DNA of 64,000 nucleotides from Liolophura sinensis. Its lineage: Eukaryota > Mollusca > Polyplacophora > Chitonida > Chitonidae. The notes under the pieces are model-generated. The model ran no database searches and had not been told where the DNA came from. It worked only from the letters and a program-made list of their open reading frames with translations. The stretch covers positions 13,076,281 through 13,140,280 of the forward strand of contig NC_088301.1 in assembly GCF_032854445.1 (NCBI RefSeq), in the 5' to 3' direction. Position numbers and translations under genes: made by a program. This document shows, one piece after another, positions 24,160-38,129 of this stretch (positions within the stretch are counted from its first letter, which is position 1; each line of letters opens with the position of its first letter).

Positions 24160-24462
24160 GTGATTGAAGCTGTTAGGACATATCAGTCGTGACACTCGAC
24201 GTTGGGAGACTGGGATCAAATCCGGGTCGGGTCATACCAAAAACCATAAAAATGGTACTTTCTTCTGCGTGGTTTGGCACTCAACACTAACAGCTAGGTT
24301 AGAGTAATGCCCAGGCTCTGTGTAATGTGACTGGGTGGGTGTCATGTCTTCATGGTGGCTTTGGCATGATACATCTGTGGCACTTTAGACTTTTAGACAC
24401 GCCCTGACAAGAAAACACAATATGACTGAAAAATTGTTAAGTACGGCATTAAACCATTTCCT
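24160..24462 (+). mobile_element. SINE family A2 (tRNA-like head, A-type tail)
   Basis: The head has GACTGGGATCAAATCCGGGT and GGGTCATACCAAAAACCATA followed by AAAATGGTACTT. The middle has TGTAATGTGACTGGGTGGGT. The tail is ATATGACTGAAAAATTGTTAAGTACGGCATTAAACC, shared with family A1. The first part of the head is degenerate. Confidence 0.75.
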
Positions 24463-24834
24463 GTATAATAATCTATCAAGTGGGATGGAAACAGAGCAGC
24501 AGCCTGTTCTGACCTTCTTGATAATTCTATAAATTATCTTTTCATTTGGATTTTTTTTTGAAGCAGTGGGACATACATGGCTTAAAGGCAATACAGTGTT
24601 TGCCAATACAATACAGCAATACAGACATCAACAAACATGGCTACATTCTTGGGTTATAGAAATAGCTCTCATTTGATTGGTTAAAATGTTATAATGTGGT
24701 GACAGTTTCCATTTTTTGTATTGTGCGTGTTTGTTTTTTTCATCTGTGAACTGCAATACCGGCTGTGGAACCTCACAGAGATAAAAAAGTATGCTTATCA
24801 AACTGTGTGGCATAATTTTTCAATGTATATTTGC

Positions 24835-24997
24835 GATTAGATTTCATGCGTCTTCGGCTGTGCGTGGAAAGGTCTGTCAGTAACCTGCGGATGGTCGTTT
24901 GTTTCCCCCAAGCTCTGCACAGTCTTCTTTCCATCATGATCCTAAGGGAAATTTTTTCCTGAGTACAGTGTAAAACACCAATCAAATAATTAAATAA
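24835..24997 (+). mobile_element. SINE family B, core and tail
   Basis: It has GTGCGTGGAAAGGTCTGTCA, GTAACCTGCGGATGGTCG, then a decayed core and GTGTAAAACACCAATCAAAT with an A/T-rich end. The tRNA-like head is missing. Confidence 0.8.
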
Positions 24998-25739
24998 TTA
25001 GGGTTTATAATTAGGTTTTGTACGTTTTTTTCCAGTACTATTTTTTTTTCTTTTATGCAAAGTGCTGCAGTGGTTTGAGTTTCAAAAATATGTCCAGTTC
25101 CTCAGTGACCTTCTCCAGTGTTCATGTTCACCTTTACTGCGGAAGTCTCCGCTTTAATGAAATGCCAGGAATAGCATCTGGTTTGTTCCACAATGTCACT
25201 GGGAACAGGCACGTTTGTCAGATTTATGACTGCCTGGCTCAGTGTTACAAGTCCGAAATAGTTCAGGTGGGTAATAGGAGATTAATGCACAGGTGTTGGT
25301 ATAAACCTGTAGACAGTATTACATATCTGAATGACAAATTTTCATATTTATTTTGGTGAAGTACGGGGGCGGGTGGTGGTGGGGACTCGTGAAGGAGGAT
25401 GAAATAATTAAACCACACTCATTTGTGTAAGCAAATCCTTGCAACTATATACATAAAAGGCAATGGCAAGCTTTATTAAAAAAATTAAGGAATTCAGTTT
25501 TTCGTCTTTTTTTTTTTTTGACAAACTTTCATGAAAAGGCATTTGTATGTAACTGAAATTACATACATAAACTGAAATTTAGAAATCTGATAGTTATATT
25601 ATTTTAGATGATCATAATCTGTTATGTGCAAAATGATTGTAAACATGCATGCTTCCAGGTTTCAATCCAGGTTTTGAAAAAGTTAAGAAAAAGGCTACTC
25701 TTTCTAATTTTCATCTTCATTCTTGAGTTCCTGTCAGTC

Positions 25740-25766
25740 TTTTTTTTTTTTTTTTTTTTTTTTTTC
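25740..25766. repeat. Poly-T tract
   Basis: About 26 T residues in a row. Other long T tracts occur near 1901, 12018, 13768 and 28827. Confidence 0.95.
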
Positions 25767-26997
25767 TGTTTTTCTCCTTTCCTCTTTCTTTCTCTCATTT
25801 ATACATGCCCATTAATGTATAAACATGTACATGTTGATTTGGGAGGATGTTCACTGTTACCTTGACCACATATGTTGACCGGCAGTAGCTTTTTACACAT
25901 GAACAACCAGCTGACCTGTGCATTCACTGTACACAGACACGACAGCCAAGCTCATGCAAGATTTAGTCTTTCTTCTAATAATATCAGTCACTGCTGATTT
26001 CAGACCATATTTGGGGAAATGTTTAATTTTAGTGTCAGCAGGGTCGCATGTATGTCCAGACAGTTAATGTGCTCCACCTGATACAAGGTGAATCCACTGG
26101 TTACAAAAAAATAGATATAGATCAAAACAGTTTTGTTTTTTTTTTTTTACTATTTTCTTTACTATTTTCTCTTTTAAGGCCAACTCATAAATATTCATAT
26201 ATGTGAATTCTATGAAAAGTATATACACAAGGAATGACCCCTGCTTTCTTATAACCAGATTGATAGCTTGATAATGAGTCTAGTGTCAGGACTGACCTGT
26301 AGCCAGGTCAAGAAAAGTAGAGCAAAATAAACCACTGACCAGTCAGCAAGGGAATGTATGTAAATAGAATTTCCTGTTTAATTTAACTGTAGTTTGGAAT
26401 TATTTATAAGTATTGCTATACAAGTATGCTGAGCTAGTCCATTTTGTGTGTGTGTGTGACTGTGTGTCTATGCCAGTGTTGTGGTAGATATGTAGAGCAA
26501 AATGATGTGGTGTTGAAAATGACAGGCAGTTAATGTAATGATTCATGCAAATGCAAGTGTGTGGCTTGGTGTAATGAGATTATGGAGTGATTGGCAGATA
26601 ACCAAGATGCAAGACCTGATCTTTTATATACATCATCTTCTCCACTGACCATTCCTCTTTGTTACCAGTCTGTTGAAATGAATTGCACGTCTGAACAAAT
26701 GAAAATTGATCAACTCTGAAGTGGTAGTTTATTGTGGGGTCTGATTGAATTACATGGAGACGCTTTGCATTTTGTTCAGACAGACAGCTCCATTAGAGAG
26801 CATTGATGTGACTTATCTAGTCTGTGATAACTTTTTGTTATAATTTTTGAAGTGAACACACTGCTTTTTCATGTGCAAATATGCAAATTTATTTTGTATC
26901 AGCATTGTATTCTTGTTATGAGGTTATGTAAGCTATGAAAAATAACTGTTATGTACCAAAATTTGTTAGCTTTTGAAAGAATATTTTTTGGCACTGT

Positions 26998-27209
26998 AAT
27001 TCTTCAACCTTTTGGCATGTTTGCAAGTTGTTTATGTAAACATATTCTGAAGACCTTATTCTGTGAAGACTGATAATATTATAATCTTTGTGAAACCCTG
27101 AAATTGGACAATCCAACCAACGTAGTTTTGTCTCCAAAATCAAATTAAAATGTGCTTAAAATTGCACTAAAGGTTTCTCAGTTATATGCAAAAAGGTTGA
27201 GGAATTAAG
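26998..27209 (-). mobile_element. MITE family C, intact-ended copy
   Basis: It begins AATTCTTCAACCTTTTGGCA and ends AAAAAGGTTGAGGAATTAAG, with the conserved interior (TATTCTGAAGACCTTATTCT, CGTAGTTTTGTCTCCAAAAT). Confidence 0.85.
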
Positions 27210-28235
27210 GTATCTGCACTTATGAACTTTTGAAACCATACGCGTTAAGTTACTGGTAATAGATCATTAGGTGATGCATCTGTCATCGTGAACTCGCATG
27301 GCCTCCAGTGTGTCCACCAAAGAAATTTGTGCTTCTACTTAGAAAGGCCAGTCTTAATGAGCCAGTTACTTTGCCGTTTCTTCTTGGTTATAGATTTTTT
27401 TTCAGCTGGTTGCAGACTGACGTCAGTATAGATAAGGGTGAGAAGTTCATCTGGGCATTAAGCAAATAAGATCCATTCTGACCACTGGCCAGTATCGATG
27501 CGTGCTTCCAAGGAGGGTCAGAAAGATTCAGGGCTGCCCTGCTTTGTGCGTTGGAAGAGCTTTTCAGACAAAGTCCTTACAGCAGAAATGCTAGGCTTCT
27601 ATGAAACCTGAGCCCCAGTTTCGTATTAACTGTAGTAGAAATATCAATATTTGTCTGATACAGGACACTGTAGGAATTCTGTTGTACAGTTGTAATGAGA
27701 ACTGACGTCAGTAATCCCTTTGTTTATGAAACCTTTCTTTCCAGACATGTATTTACAAGTAAAGTACCATGGAAACAAAGTTTATGAAGGACATCATGTT
27801 TTGAACCTATCTTTATCTAGTCAGGCTTGGACAGGGACTTGGTAGACTCACTGTCAATGGTGTGTTCAGGTGACAGCAAGTGGTCAATGATGGCTGTGGT
27901 GTGGCCATTCGCACAGTCTAATGTTTGTTGAAGACCAAGAGCTTGTCGACAATTGCACCAATATGGTGTCTATGTAGGTACCTCCCATGAGTGAAAGTAC
28001 ATTGTCAAAGCTCAGTGGTTTACCCTTGGCTCTCCGGTTTTCCTAGGGTGTACGATAAAAGATACAAAGGAAGTGTCAATTTGTGTAGTTCTTGACAGTA
28101 TAACACAAAGGCATGCATAAAACACTTATTTTTCAATATAAACATCAGTGGGCAAATCTTATTAAATGCATGACAACACACTGTATAATGGATACCATTG
28201 TACCATAGTACATAATAATACCTACATTTAATACA

Positions 28236-28272
28236 TACATATATATATATAGATATATATATATAGATATAT
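28236..28272. repeat. Interrupted AT microsatellite
   Basis: TA runs are interrupted by two GATA words. Confidence 0.9.
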
Positions 28273-30533
28273 TTTGACATACCAAACTTTAGGTGAAATA
28301 CAGTATTTTAGTCATTTTGTCATTTATTTGGTGCCAACTTTTTGCTGAAACATTGACGTTGAAATGTAATATTCACTCTGTTAGCCTAGTCTGTGCTGTG
28401 GCTCAAGCCGAAGATCAGGTTTTCTTGCAAGAAGTATTGCCCTTAATTTGTCACCAGGGCATTTGTTCAGGAATACACTACTGCACTGTGTTCGTCTGAT
28501 TGGGTTTTGCTGAACAAAAAAAGAAGTGTTGGCAGAGTGATTTAGGCTGCACATCTGGGATGGCCGTAGTCCTGCACATGTGCTTGTCTTACTAAAGGAG
28601 GCCAACTCGGGCTGGGTTAGCCTAACCTAGCTGACTTACTTCCTGCTAGCTGTCAGGCCAATAGGCTAAACCTTGAACTTCGTAGGTCAGACTAGTGACC
28701 TACCAGCCTTAGTAACTGTTCACCATTTCCATGTTGTTAATGGCTTTTGAATTTTTCTTAAAAAGTCTTTGTTTCATTTTATGATGCACATGCAATTCCA
28801 ACCAGTAGGATGCTTATTACCGGGCTTTTTTTTTTTTTTTTTTTTTTTGATGTTGTTGTCACGTACATGTATTAAGCATAGTGTTTGGCATCCATATTTA
28901 GGTGATTTGCTTATATATTCCAGCTATTTTATGTGCAGCAGTTCTATGTTTAAGATAGAGCTCCTTCTGTTTACTTCTGTTCCATTAAGCTAAGGCTTTT
29001 TTTGTGGTTGTTTTGGTATTTGTTACATGATTCTTTCATCGCCTACGACAGTGTTAATTTGTAGCCAGTTTTACAAAGCGCAGTTGTAAAGTAATACGTA
29101 TGTTCAGTAAACTTAAAATTCAGCAGATGTCGGTCCACTTGTAGATTATTGAACTGGACTGAACATACTGTTCTTTGATAACTGTTCTTACAAGTCGTGT
29201 TTGTGTTTTTTGTCAGGACACAGTCTCTTCTCTGTCATGAAACTGATATAGTTACACTGACCCCATATATCATTCGACAAATACATACAAATTAAAGTAG
29301 CTCAAAACAAACATCTGACACGTTTTCATAGTCTGGTATATGCCACATCTTCATCTCAGGGTACCCTCTATCTCGCTCATCATAACAGAGCAGCCAAGAT
29401 CAAATTAACACACAGTCACGCACTGCGACCTTTGAAGTTTGAGGCTTAAGCTGCTTTCTGTGGCTGTTAAAATGGCAACATTTCAACCCTAAGCACTTAC
29501 TCAAAGCAGTGGTTTCTACTACAAGTTTCTGGAAATGAAAATTACAGTTTGCAATGCAGATATTTAATATTGACAACATGCTGCCCCTAGGTTAAGATAT
29601 ACAGGACATTGGGTAAACATTAGCTCAAAGCTCCCATGTTCTGTAAGATCTCTAGAAAAATTTCGGCTGAAAAATAATAATAAACCATCTGAAATCCGAA
29701 TATGGCTTATTAAAGGGAAAAAGACAGACGAGGCATCATGTATACAGTAGCTCACGGGTGCTAATCGACTGATCATATACCATATTGTCGTCGTGGTCAT
29801 TTAGATTTTACTTGGACATGTTACTCAGTTGACAGTAGATAGATATAACCTTGTGGTGTCTCTGAATATGCGTGGTGTACATATTTCATGGCTCTGAAAT
29901 ACCTCGGCTTGTCAGGGATGCGGCAGTGGGTGAATGCAATTCAGTTTTTATCCAAAAATTTGAGTATGCACACCAGAAAAACATAAAATTGAGTTTTTTT
30001 CTACCTCAATTTTCATGCCAGGGTCTAAAGTGGACGTGTATGAATCCTTGTCTCAAAAGGAAAGGAAATTAAAATTCAGCTACTGAGAAACGGATGGCTG
30101 TCTGCCAGAAGAAGGAAAACTGGAACAGAATGATTTGCCTAAAATAAGAAAAGAACTAAGACATAGCTATCCAATCCTCCATGGAAAAGGCTCTCATATG
30201 TAAACAAAGCTGTGTAAAAATTAATGAGTGTTACTTAATAACTGATGGCAGTAGGAAGATCTGTGTTTTGCAGTAGTCCACACGAAGCAAAATTCTTAGT
30301 TCATTATCTTCTTCTTTTATGGAGATATTATAAGTGCCAAGATGTATTCATATTCTGGACTTGATCATAGATAATACGACGATGAAACATCCCCACATAG
30401 GTATGAAAGGTTTGACAAGGTTTGATCCTCAACAGGATATTTGTAAGGCTTTGACAAAGATCCCGGCAAGAGGAACGAAAGCTTATGAAACCTTTTGACA
30501 TTTACGTGGTTAGCTCATGTATGACCAAAGCAA

Positions 30534-30558
30534 CATATATATATATATATATATATAT
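30534..30558. repeat. AT microsatellite
   Basis: An uninterrupted run of about 12 AT units. Confidence 0.95.
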
Positions 30559-30667
30559 CAATGATTTACCAGGTACATTGGATGTACAGAACAATGAATG
30601 TTTTAACCTAGTTGTTTAGAGTGCAAAATTCATACTATTCATTTCCCTGATTCTTTTTTCAGGATGT

Positions 30668-30722
30668 ATAGCCATTGTCATGTGACTGAAAAATTGGAAA
30701 GTGTGGCATAAAACATGCCCAA
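30668..30722 (+). mobile_element. Short SINE A-type tail remnant
   Basis: CATGTGACTGAAAAATTGGA followed by AAGTGTGGCATAAAAC matches the A-type tail with several changes. Confidence 0.5.
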
Positions 30723-32594
30723 GTACGCACACATTTTGATCTTAGAGCAAGAATGTTACATACATGTGCAGTTTACATGTGTACTAATAGAAGATTTTAA
30801 ATATCAGTTCTGGTTAAGCAGTATTGCAGGTTTTACATCTGCGCTGCACATGCACTTTCTTTCTTTCTTTGCGATCTTAAAAGTGTGATTGACACATTTA
30901 AGATTGTTGCCAGGTGCTACATGCATGATAACACATATGTTTTTGGTAGGATGACTTTACACCTTCACCGTAAAGCTTTCTTATGACATGATGCGTTTCA
31001 GAAAACTAAGATAAAGCCGCCTGCATTTCACCACACTGGTCGAACTGTGTTCACTGAAAGCTCATATGACCTGTAGCCTCGCGCAACAGGTGAGGGTCGC
31101 CCTGGGTAGTCGCAGACATCACACCAGTTTCATGCGCTCTTCACCAGTTCTGGCCGTAGTCCTCTCTTACTCTGGGTGTATTGACCACGTGGTCTTCACG
31201 CATTGAATTTGGTTTTGAGCAAGGGCAGTATATTGTAGGTGAATTTCTCCACACATAGCATAGCGTAGAGGAATCTATACAAGATGTGTAAATAGAATGC
31301 GTAAATATACTACATGAAATTACACATGGACTTCACAGACCTGTTATGAGTCATGTGTACTCTCAGTGCTACAAATGTTAACTGTTTAGTTGCTATTGTT
31401 TATAGAATCGGTACAGGTTCCCTAGCAAATTATACAAACATGCTCTAATATCAGTGTTCCAGATGTACTGAAAACTAACAAAAGCTACGCCAACTTTAAG
31501 TTTGTACAGTGCTGAATTTGAGTACTTGAGCTGGTTTCCTGAAACATACTTAATTAAATAAACCCTTAACTACCATGACAGTGAATGTTGTAAAAATGTA
31601 AAGTGCACTTAACTATATAAGGGCACTAAATAGGCATAATGAAACAGGCTCCTGACTTATGCATGTAAGGATTGTAATTTTGACTTTGGTGCATTGTTGT
31701 GGTAGATATTTCTCAGAGTTGAAAATGTTTTGCCAGGTCATCTGGCTAAGTAGAAGATGTGCCTGCATGTGGAAATAGCCTCAGTAGCGGTCTTCTTTAT
31801 ACATACAGCTACAAACCGGTCTGAAAAACCTGGCTTTCATTGGCTTAGAATCACATTGGTATCATGTTGTTTTGGTGTGCTGTGGTAGGTTAATTGTTAT
31901 GGCATGTATTTGAAGGTTGGTGTAGTACATTGAGCATAAACCTTAACGCATACTAATAATAAAAAGCACAGCTGGGAAGAGATTCCACTTTTACCAGTCA
32001 TAATTTCAGCCTGTTCACTCCCCCTCCCCTTTCCTTATTCCTAGGCCTATTCACGGGTCAGACATTTAGCTTGACTCCTGCAGTTTATGTTTAGTACAGA
32101 CTGCAGTAATGCAATTGGTCAGTCAAGGTTCTGTCATGCATGATAGAAATAGATGTAGAGCATTCTGACGTCAAAGTGACCACTGCTAATGTAGGTTAAA
32201 GCTGCGGTCAGTGGATCTAATTTGGTCTGTTTGACCAGTGGTTTCAACATGATCAGTACATGCTTGTTTCCTGCTTTCACAGCTTTTAGTGATCCCAGTT
32301 CTCAAATTGTAAATACAGCATATTTTTAGCTGATTATAATCTCGGGTATATATTCTGAGGTGTTGATCGGTCTGAAATCTTACTTTCTCCTAATTGGGAG
32401 ATAATTGACTCAGTAGTGTATTTGAGCAGTATTATTATAGCTTAGTGTTTTAGTCAGCTCATATATATTATATTTATAGAAGTGGGATCAAGGCATGGAC
32501 CATCCATTTTGAGATGCTGGCATTTCTGGTGTACTTGACTCATGTGTTGATGCTAAGATCATGTGTTATATCATGTGATAGACAGTGATAAAGT

Positions 32595-32672
32595 TATTTA
32601 TTTATTTGATTGTTTTTAATCACCATACTTAGAATTTTTCACTTACACCTGTACAATGAATGGTGGTCAGTT
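32595..32672 (-). mobile_element. SINE family B, tail fragment adjoining the inverted-end element
   Basis: The plus strand reads TTTATTTATTTGATTG, then ACTTAGAATTTTTCACTTAC and AATGGTGGTC, which is the reverse complement of a decayed family B tail. It ends just before the 32682 inverted end. Confidence 0.6.
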
Positions 32673-32681
32673 GTATACTGA

Positions 32682-33306
32682 ACTGCCCGATCCTAACGAT
32701 ATACTGTAAGCACCCATCAGCCACCCATCCTAAGCGCATCTTGATGGGATGTGGGGCAGATCCTACGTCCATGCGCGGATGTTGGCACCATCCTGATTGC
32801 ATCTTATGCAGATCGGACGGTATATGTAATCTGGTTTAGACGGTCCTTTAGCCTTTTGCCTACATGATAGCCGTAAACATGTGACGATGTGTCTTCAGTT
32901 TGCTCACCTGGTAGGGTAGGCATGGTGACGAGAAAAGTATTAGTGAATGGTTTATGATTTGATTAACACTCACTCATTCAAGCCAGTAAAAGGGTGAGTT
33001 AGCCCTGTGCATGACTTTAGAGTTTCGTTTTCCTGTTTCTCGATGAAGCTTATTAGTGTCGTTGGGAATGTAAATTCTCGCCAATACCTGTACTAATATA
33101 ACAAATTAGCCATTCGGGAACTAGACTGTTTGTGAATGTTCTATAACAAGGTTAATGTCAAACAAGATGGCATCTGTTGTAAGTTAGGTTAGTTTATGTA
33201 TGTTGTAAAAGTCGTTCATGATGCACAGATCCTACGCCCATCATACGCGAAAGGTATACCCATCTTTGCTGTATCCGTGCGAGATATATTGTTAGGATCG
33301 AGCAGT
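32682..33306. mobile_element. Non-autonomous DNA-transposon-like element with 22-base inverted ends
   Basis: The left end ACTGCCCGATCCTAACGATA (32682) and right end TATTGTTAGGATCGAGCAGT (to 33306) are reverse complements over about 22 bases with two mismatches. The 625 bases between have no coding frame. CAGATCCTACG occurs at both sides of the interior (about 32758 and 33226). Insertion-site duplication is not clear. Confidence 0.7.
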
Positions 33307-33595
33307 ACCATAGGCGGCAGAAGCTGGAAGTACAACATTTAATACGGGGGAGAAAATTTGCTACATTTCTTCATCTTTACGTTTTATTTCATTCTCGGAC
33401 ATAATTAAGATTATACGATAGAATAAGATGAGAAACCTGGAAAACGGGTGCATTAGGGAGCTTCATATGTGTAATTACTTACACTAGATCATAACACTAT
33501 TACAGTGAAGATTGATAGTGTTTCTCTTAGACTAACAAAAGTTATTAAATAACTCCTTCACTGTTTTGCAAAAGAGTTTGGAAAATTGTTGTGAT

Positions 33596-33646
33596 CAGCT
33601 GAACATTTGTCAGCTGAACATTTGTCAGCTGAACATTTGTCAGCTG
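33596..33646. repeat. 15-base tandem repeat, three and a half copies
   Basis: CAGCTGAACATTTGT is repeated perfectly three times, followed by CAGCTGA. Confidence 0.9.
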
Positions 33647-35924
33647 ATAATGTCATTAAATTCCAGTACATCCACTGAAAAGTTTCACGTAATACGTCAG
33701 TTGCATTTCTCCAAAAAGCAAAAAGTCTTATTTTAGCTCCAGATATTTCAGCATTTTATTTTGCCATCATCAGAATCAAGTGAAAATGCTGAAATACTTG
33801 TGTATGCATCATGATGGCGTAATAAGAGGAAGTTTTTGTTTTTCAATATAGTACTACTGGTGTATTATGTAGTGTAAAACTCTGTCATAATGTCTGGTTC
33901 AAATTGAACGAATTTCGGGGGGAACAGAGAATCAAGTGTGTGTCTGGCCTTATATGGAGTGGAGATCAAGTGATTCAAGGAGTGGCGGTATACAGTAGTG
34001 GAGATTAAGAAAGCAGGAAACAAATTTAACGTAGGGAACTTTTCATATATTCATGTTTTAATGAATTTTCAAGGAAGTTTTGTTAAAACCGTTACCAGAG
34101 GCCATACTAGTTAAATGATGAAGTCCATATTTGCCAGCTTAGTGTTTATTTGTTCTCATAGGAAGTTTTAAACTTACGTTTATATCTGTTTCTGTTGTGG
34201 TGGTGGTGGTGGTGTTGTATCAGCATTCCTACATATTTGGGATATTCATGATTTTCTTTCGGCATTGTAGTGATTGTAAAAATTACAAAATTCTGTGTCA
34301 TTGTCTTATCTGAAAAACCTTTACCTTCCGTTTTCGTTCTTGTTTCACACAGAAAATATGACATCGTTGTCCTAAGTTCAACCTCGAAAGCAGAAGTTTG
34401 TGTTGCCACCGTTTTTGTACATTTATGGTAATTAGGGTGTCTGTAGAACCCGCACTTACAGGATTTTAGAAATCGGACCAGGATTTTGCCACCAGAGTTT
34501 GAAAAGAAATTTATCATTTGATACCCTTGTGTGGAAATTGGTTATACTTTTTGGGTAATATGGATAAAAATATGGACTTTTCAGACATTGGCATTTACAT
34601 TTTGGCTTCAAAGCAAAGCCATTGTTTTGGAGTTCTTGGTTGCAATTGTGATGACGTCATCATGTCATCTGTGTTTACAAATTGTCAAAAAATGCCCATC
34701 TGACCAATCAGAATCTCCTAATTTTATTCACCGTTCCACCTACACCATGTGGAAATGTATAAATAGGCTTATTTTTCAGTGTCTGTAGATTGCCTTGGAA
34801 TCTGTCAGGAGTAGACACCAAACTGCTTGTAAGCATCCTTAGTAAATAGATATTTTATTAGGAGTGGGAAAATTTTTGTACAGTGAAATGGGACACAGTC
34901 CCAGTGTCTGCAATAGGGATTTGTGATCCAGTTTAACAACTCAGAGACAGTTGACACTTTGTGGGAACCAATCCCAGGAAGCCGGGAATACAGTGTCAGA
35001 AACCTGGGAATCTTTCCGAGTCCCAAAATTCTGGGACTCTTCAGTCTCACAAAACCTGAGAACCCAGCTCCAGTCTCGTGCAATTAGAAATTATCTGAGA
35101 TATCAAAAGTGGATCAAAAAGACTATATACCAGAATATGTCAACTGAACTTTAGTACCATAATTTGAGACAAGAGTCTCATGAGACTTTCAGTGCAATGT
35201 ATTGTGTTCAACTAGGACTCTGTCCTGTATGGCATTCAACCATTTGGTACTTGTGGCAACTGCTGGTTCCTCCTTCATCATATTAAATATTCGTCATCTG
35301 ATTCACTGACAATCTGTTGTTGGAGAACTTTCATTTCGTCTAAGAACCTTGAATCTCATGTGCAAGTCATACGGGATAACAACCCAAGTTCAGGAAATGT
35401 TGTAAAATCGAATCCAAATTGTAGCAGCATCTCCAAGATCAGGGAAGAGAATCCTGATTGGTTTATTCATTTAACAAGCTTTGCTCGGCATGTTAAATAT
35501 CGAACAGAATTAAAGTGAGTGAATGGTGTAGCACTCATAGGTATCTGTATACTTGAGGAGAAGCACATAAGACAAATAGAATAATACAACGGCTACAATA
35601 AGCATTAAATCTACTTGCCATCATCGCACATACTTTTATGTAACATGTATGTTATTAATTGTTTGTTCACCAGCATAAAAGATAATGTTATTGAAGCATA
35701 AAATGAAATAAAAGCTAACATTGGAAGGATGAGTGACAACCATATATATAAAAAAAAAGTACCTTCTCTTTTTTTTTTTTTTAGGACAGGAAGATTCTAA
35801 AGTCATGGTTTCTCATTGGCAAATATGCACAATTCCAACTAAGAATTAACTGCCAATCAACGGACTGCTGTATATAGTTTCTAGATATCTTTCATCAAAG
35901 TGTGCATGATAAAACGTGCTAGCC

Positions 35925-36057
35925 ACTTGTAGCCTGCCAGGATGGTAGTGGGTTTTCACTGGGTTCTGGCCGGTTCCCTCCCACCTTAATGCTGGCTGCA
36001 ATCGTTCAAGTGAAATATTCTTGAGCATGGTGAAAATACCAGTAAAATAAATACACT
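35925..36057 (+). mobile_element. SINE family B, 3' part
   Basis: It has TTCTGGCCGGTTCCCTCCCA, CCTTAATGCTGGCTGCAATC and GTGAAATATTCTTGAGCATG, then a decayed AAAATACCAGTAAAATAAAT end. Confidence 0.75.
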
Positions 36058-38129
36058 GTAAGTAAAATTTGGGTTTTGAGGTGTATTGCATATGACATCT
36101 TGGTGTATCTCAAATACATGCATACATGTACACGATAGATGATAGCTTGGAGCCTTTGTGGCTTACCTCTTCACATAATCCACATGATTACCAGAGCAGG
36201 GGATTTGACATGTCCTACCTGGTTTGTTGTGGTGTGGGATAATACAACAGACAGTGGTATCATATGGTATGTTCCAGAACACCCTTGTATAAGCAAAGAT
36301 TTTAAGACCTTAGGGAAATAATTGAGCCAGCCTGTCCAAGGATGATTGGAAAAATCCCCTGAGCCACGCGAGAATGATCATTAAATTGTCTCAGCCCCTC
36401 AGGGAACAAGATGATCACAGTATAGCATCGCTGGATGAGCAGTGGAGCTGACCTTGGCCCCTCCTTTCATCTAGGTGCTCTATGTCATAAGATGTCTACC
36501 AGCCGTAAATTGGCCACACATGCTCAAAGCTTGCCTCTCAGTGTAACAGTTTTTGCAGGTATTCTCTGCAGTCTAGTAAATTGGGTGTCTGATCAAACCA
36601 CACAGAAAGAAAAACTGCATGCGCACTGAGCTGGGTTTTTACATGTAGTTTCAAAACTCAACAGATGGTGCGATTTCCAGAAAAGAATTATCTATATAAA
36701 GCTAAGCTGTGTGAAGTTTTATTATTGAAATATATTTTAGTTACAGCCAGTGAGTGCTAGAAATTTTGAGTTCCATTAATGTACTCTTGCAATATGTACA
36801 TGGGTATGTGTGTATATATATTTATATATAAACATAGTAGTACGTATAGTAGGAAGTAAATGTATAACTTGTACGTGTGCCATTTGTTTTAAAGAGCTGC
36901 GTCTGAGTGTCCATACACCTGTTTCTTAAAACAGGGTTAAATGATAACGATTGGGATTGTTTTCGTAAATGGTGAAAAAATTGCAGCTATTAAAACGACC
37001 ATTTTAAGTTTTGGAGGATCGTATTGAAACAAAATCATTTCCGCTTTTGGCTGACATGATGTCACGTACACAAGAACACATGGTGTCATCCGTCAGCAAC
37101 GTATAGCCATGCATGCGCTGTAAGGATGCTGTAACTTTCAAACATTCTAGAAGTCATCCCAGCATAAATGCTTTACTCAACGTCTGCTGTATTCAGCGTC
37201 ATGTGAGAAATATTGCCTGACTTCAAATAAATTTCGTTTTTGAGAATTTTACCATTATGATTGTTAGTTTGTTATAGAGTTTGTTAATTTGTTAATTATC
37301 ATGGTTTTCGGTGTTGTTGGAGCGGAGTATAGTAAATTAAGTGTAGAGCAAATGCACCGATTCTTGTTACAGCTTTATGGCGTCCAGAAAGAAACCCCCC
37401 TGGAACACAGGGAATGTGTGGACAAAGAACATGGATGGCGTGAACATCACGTGCTGTAAACGTGGTCATGTAATGTGTCCACTCTTTTTGCTCTGTTCAG
37501 CTTCCATTGCTGTTGAATCCATACTTCTGGTTATATTTAGAACATCTTGAAAGCCCTTCATATAGATCCAGCAGGATCTGACAAAACAAGTTCAAAACGA
37601 ACATGTGGCATATTGAAGTGTTGTGGAATAATAAACTGACGTGAAATGTGGATCAACAGTACTACAGTTGTGTCTATAGAATTTTATGCAACGTACGGAG
37701 CCTTAAGCCACACAGTAAAGTAACAACTGGCAAAGAGGTGCATCCTTACAGTATCTCTCAAACTATACATGTATATAGCCTTTTAGGATTCCATTGTCAA
37801 CCTGTTCTGTAGAATACTACAAAGTTCAGTTTATTTCCTGATTTGACACTGGTCTATGCATTGTCCTAGATGTACATGTGCCAGATGTTTCCAAACATAT
37901 GCAAGACCTACATGTACTTTGCAGCTTTATAGGAACACAGTTCAGTCCCACAGATAGAGTGATCAGGCTCATGATTCCTGTTCTTCCACAGATCTGAGAG
38001 CCTTACTCAGGCAGGGACATTTGCTTGACATCATCGAATATTACTAAGGTCTCCCCCACCCCCCAATATGATCAACCTACACATAGAGCTTGCTTTAAGG
38101 TGTCAATCTCTGTTTAACAGGTAGGGAGA

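Noticed and set aside
25018-25359. 113-codon plus-strand open frame beginning with many Phe
   Set aside because: It starts in a T-rich tract and shows no recognisable domain; treated as chance.
34146-34517. 123-codon open frame on the minus strand with a six-His run
   Set aside because: The His run is a GGT trinucleotide repeat. The rest shows no domain, and I see no supporting splice signals; chance is likely at this length over 64 kb.
36435-36558. ATG-initiated frame (M-S-S-G-A-D-L-G) ending in phase 1 at a GT, which could join exon B
   Set aside because: The donor (gtattc) and start context are weak and the peptide shows nothing recognisable. Phase agreement alone has a one-in-three chance.
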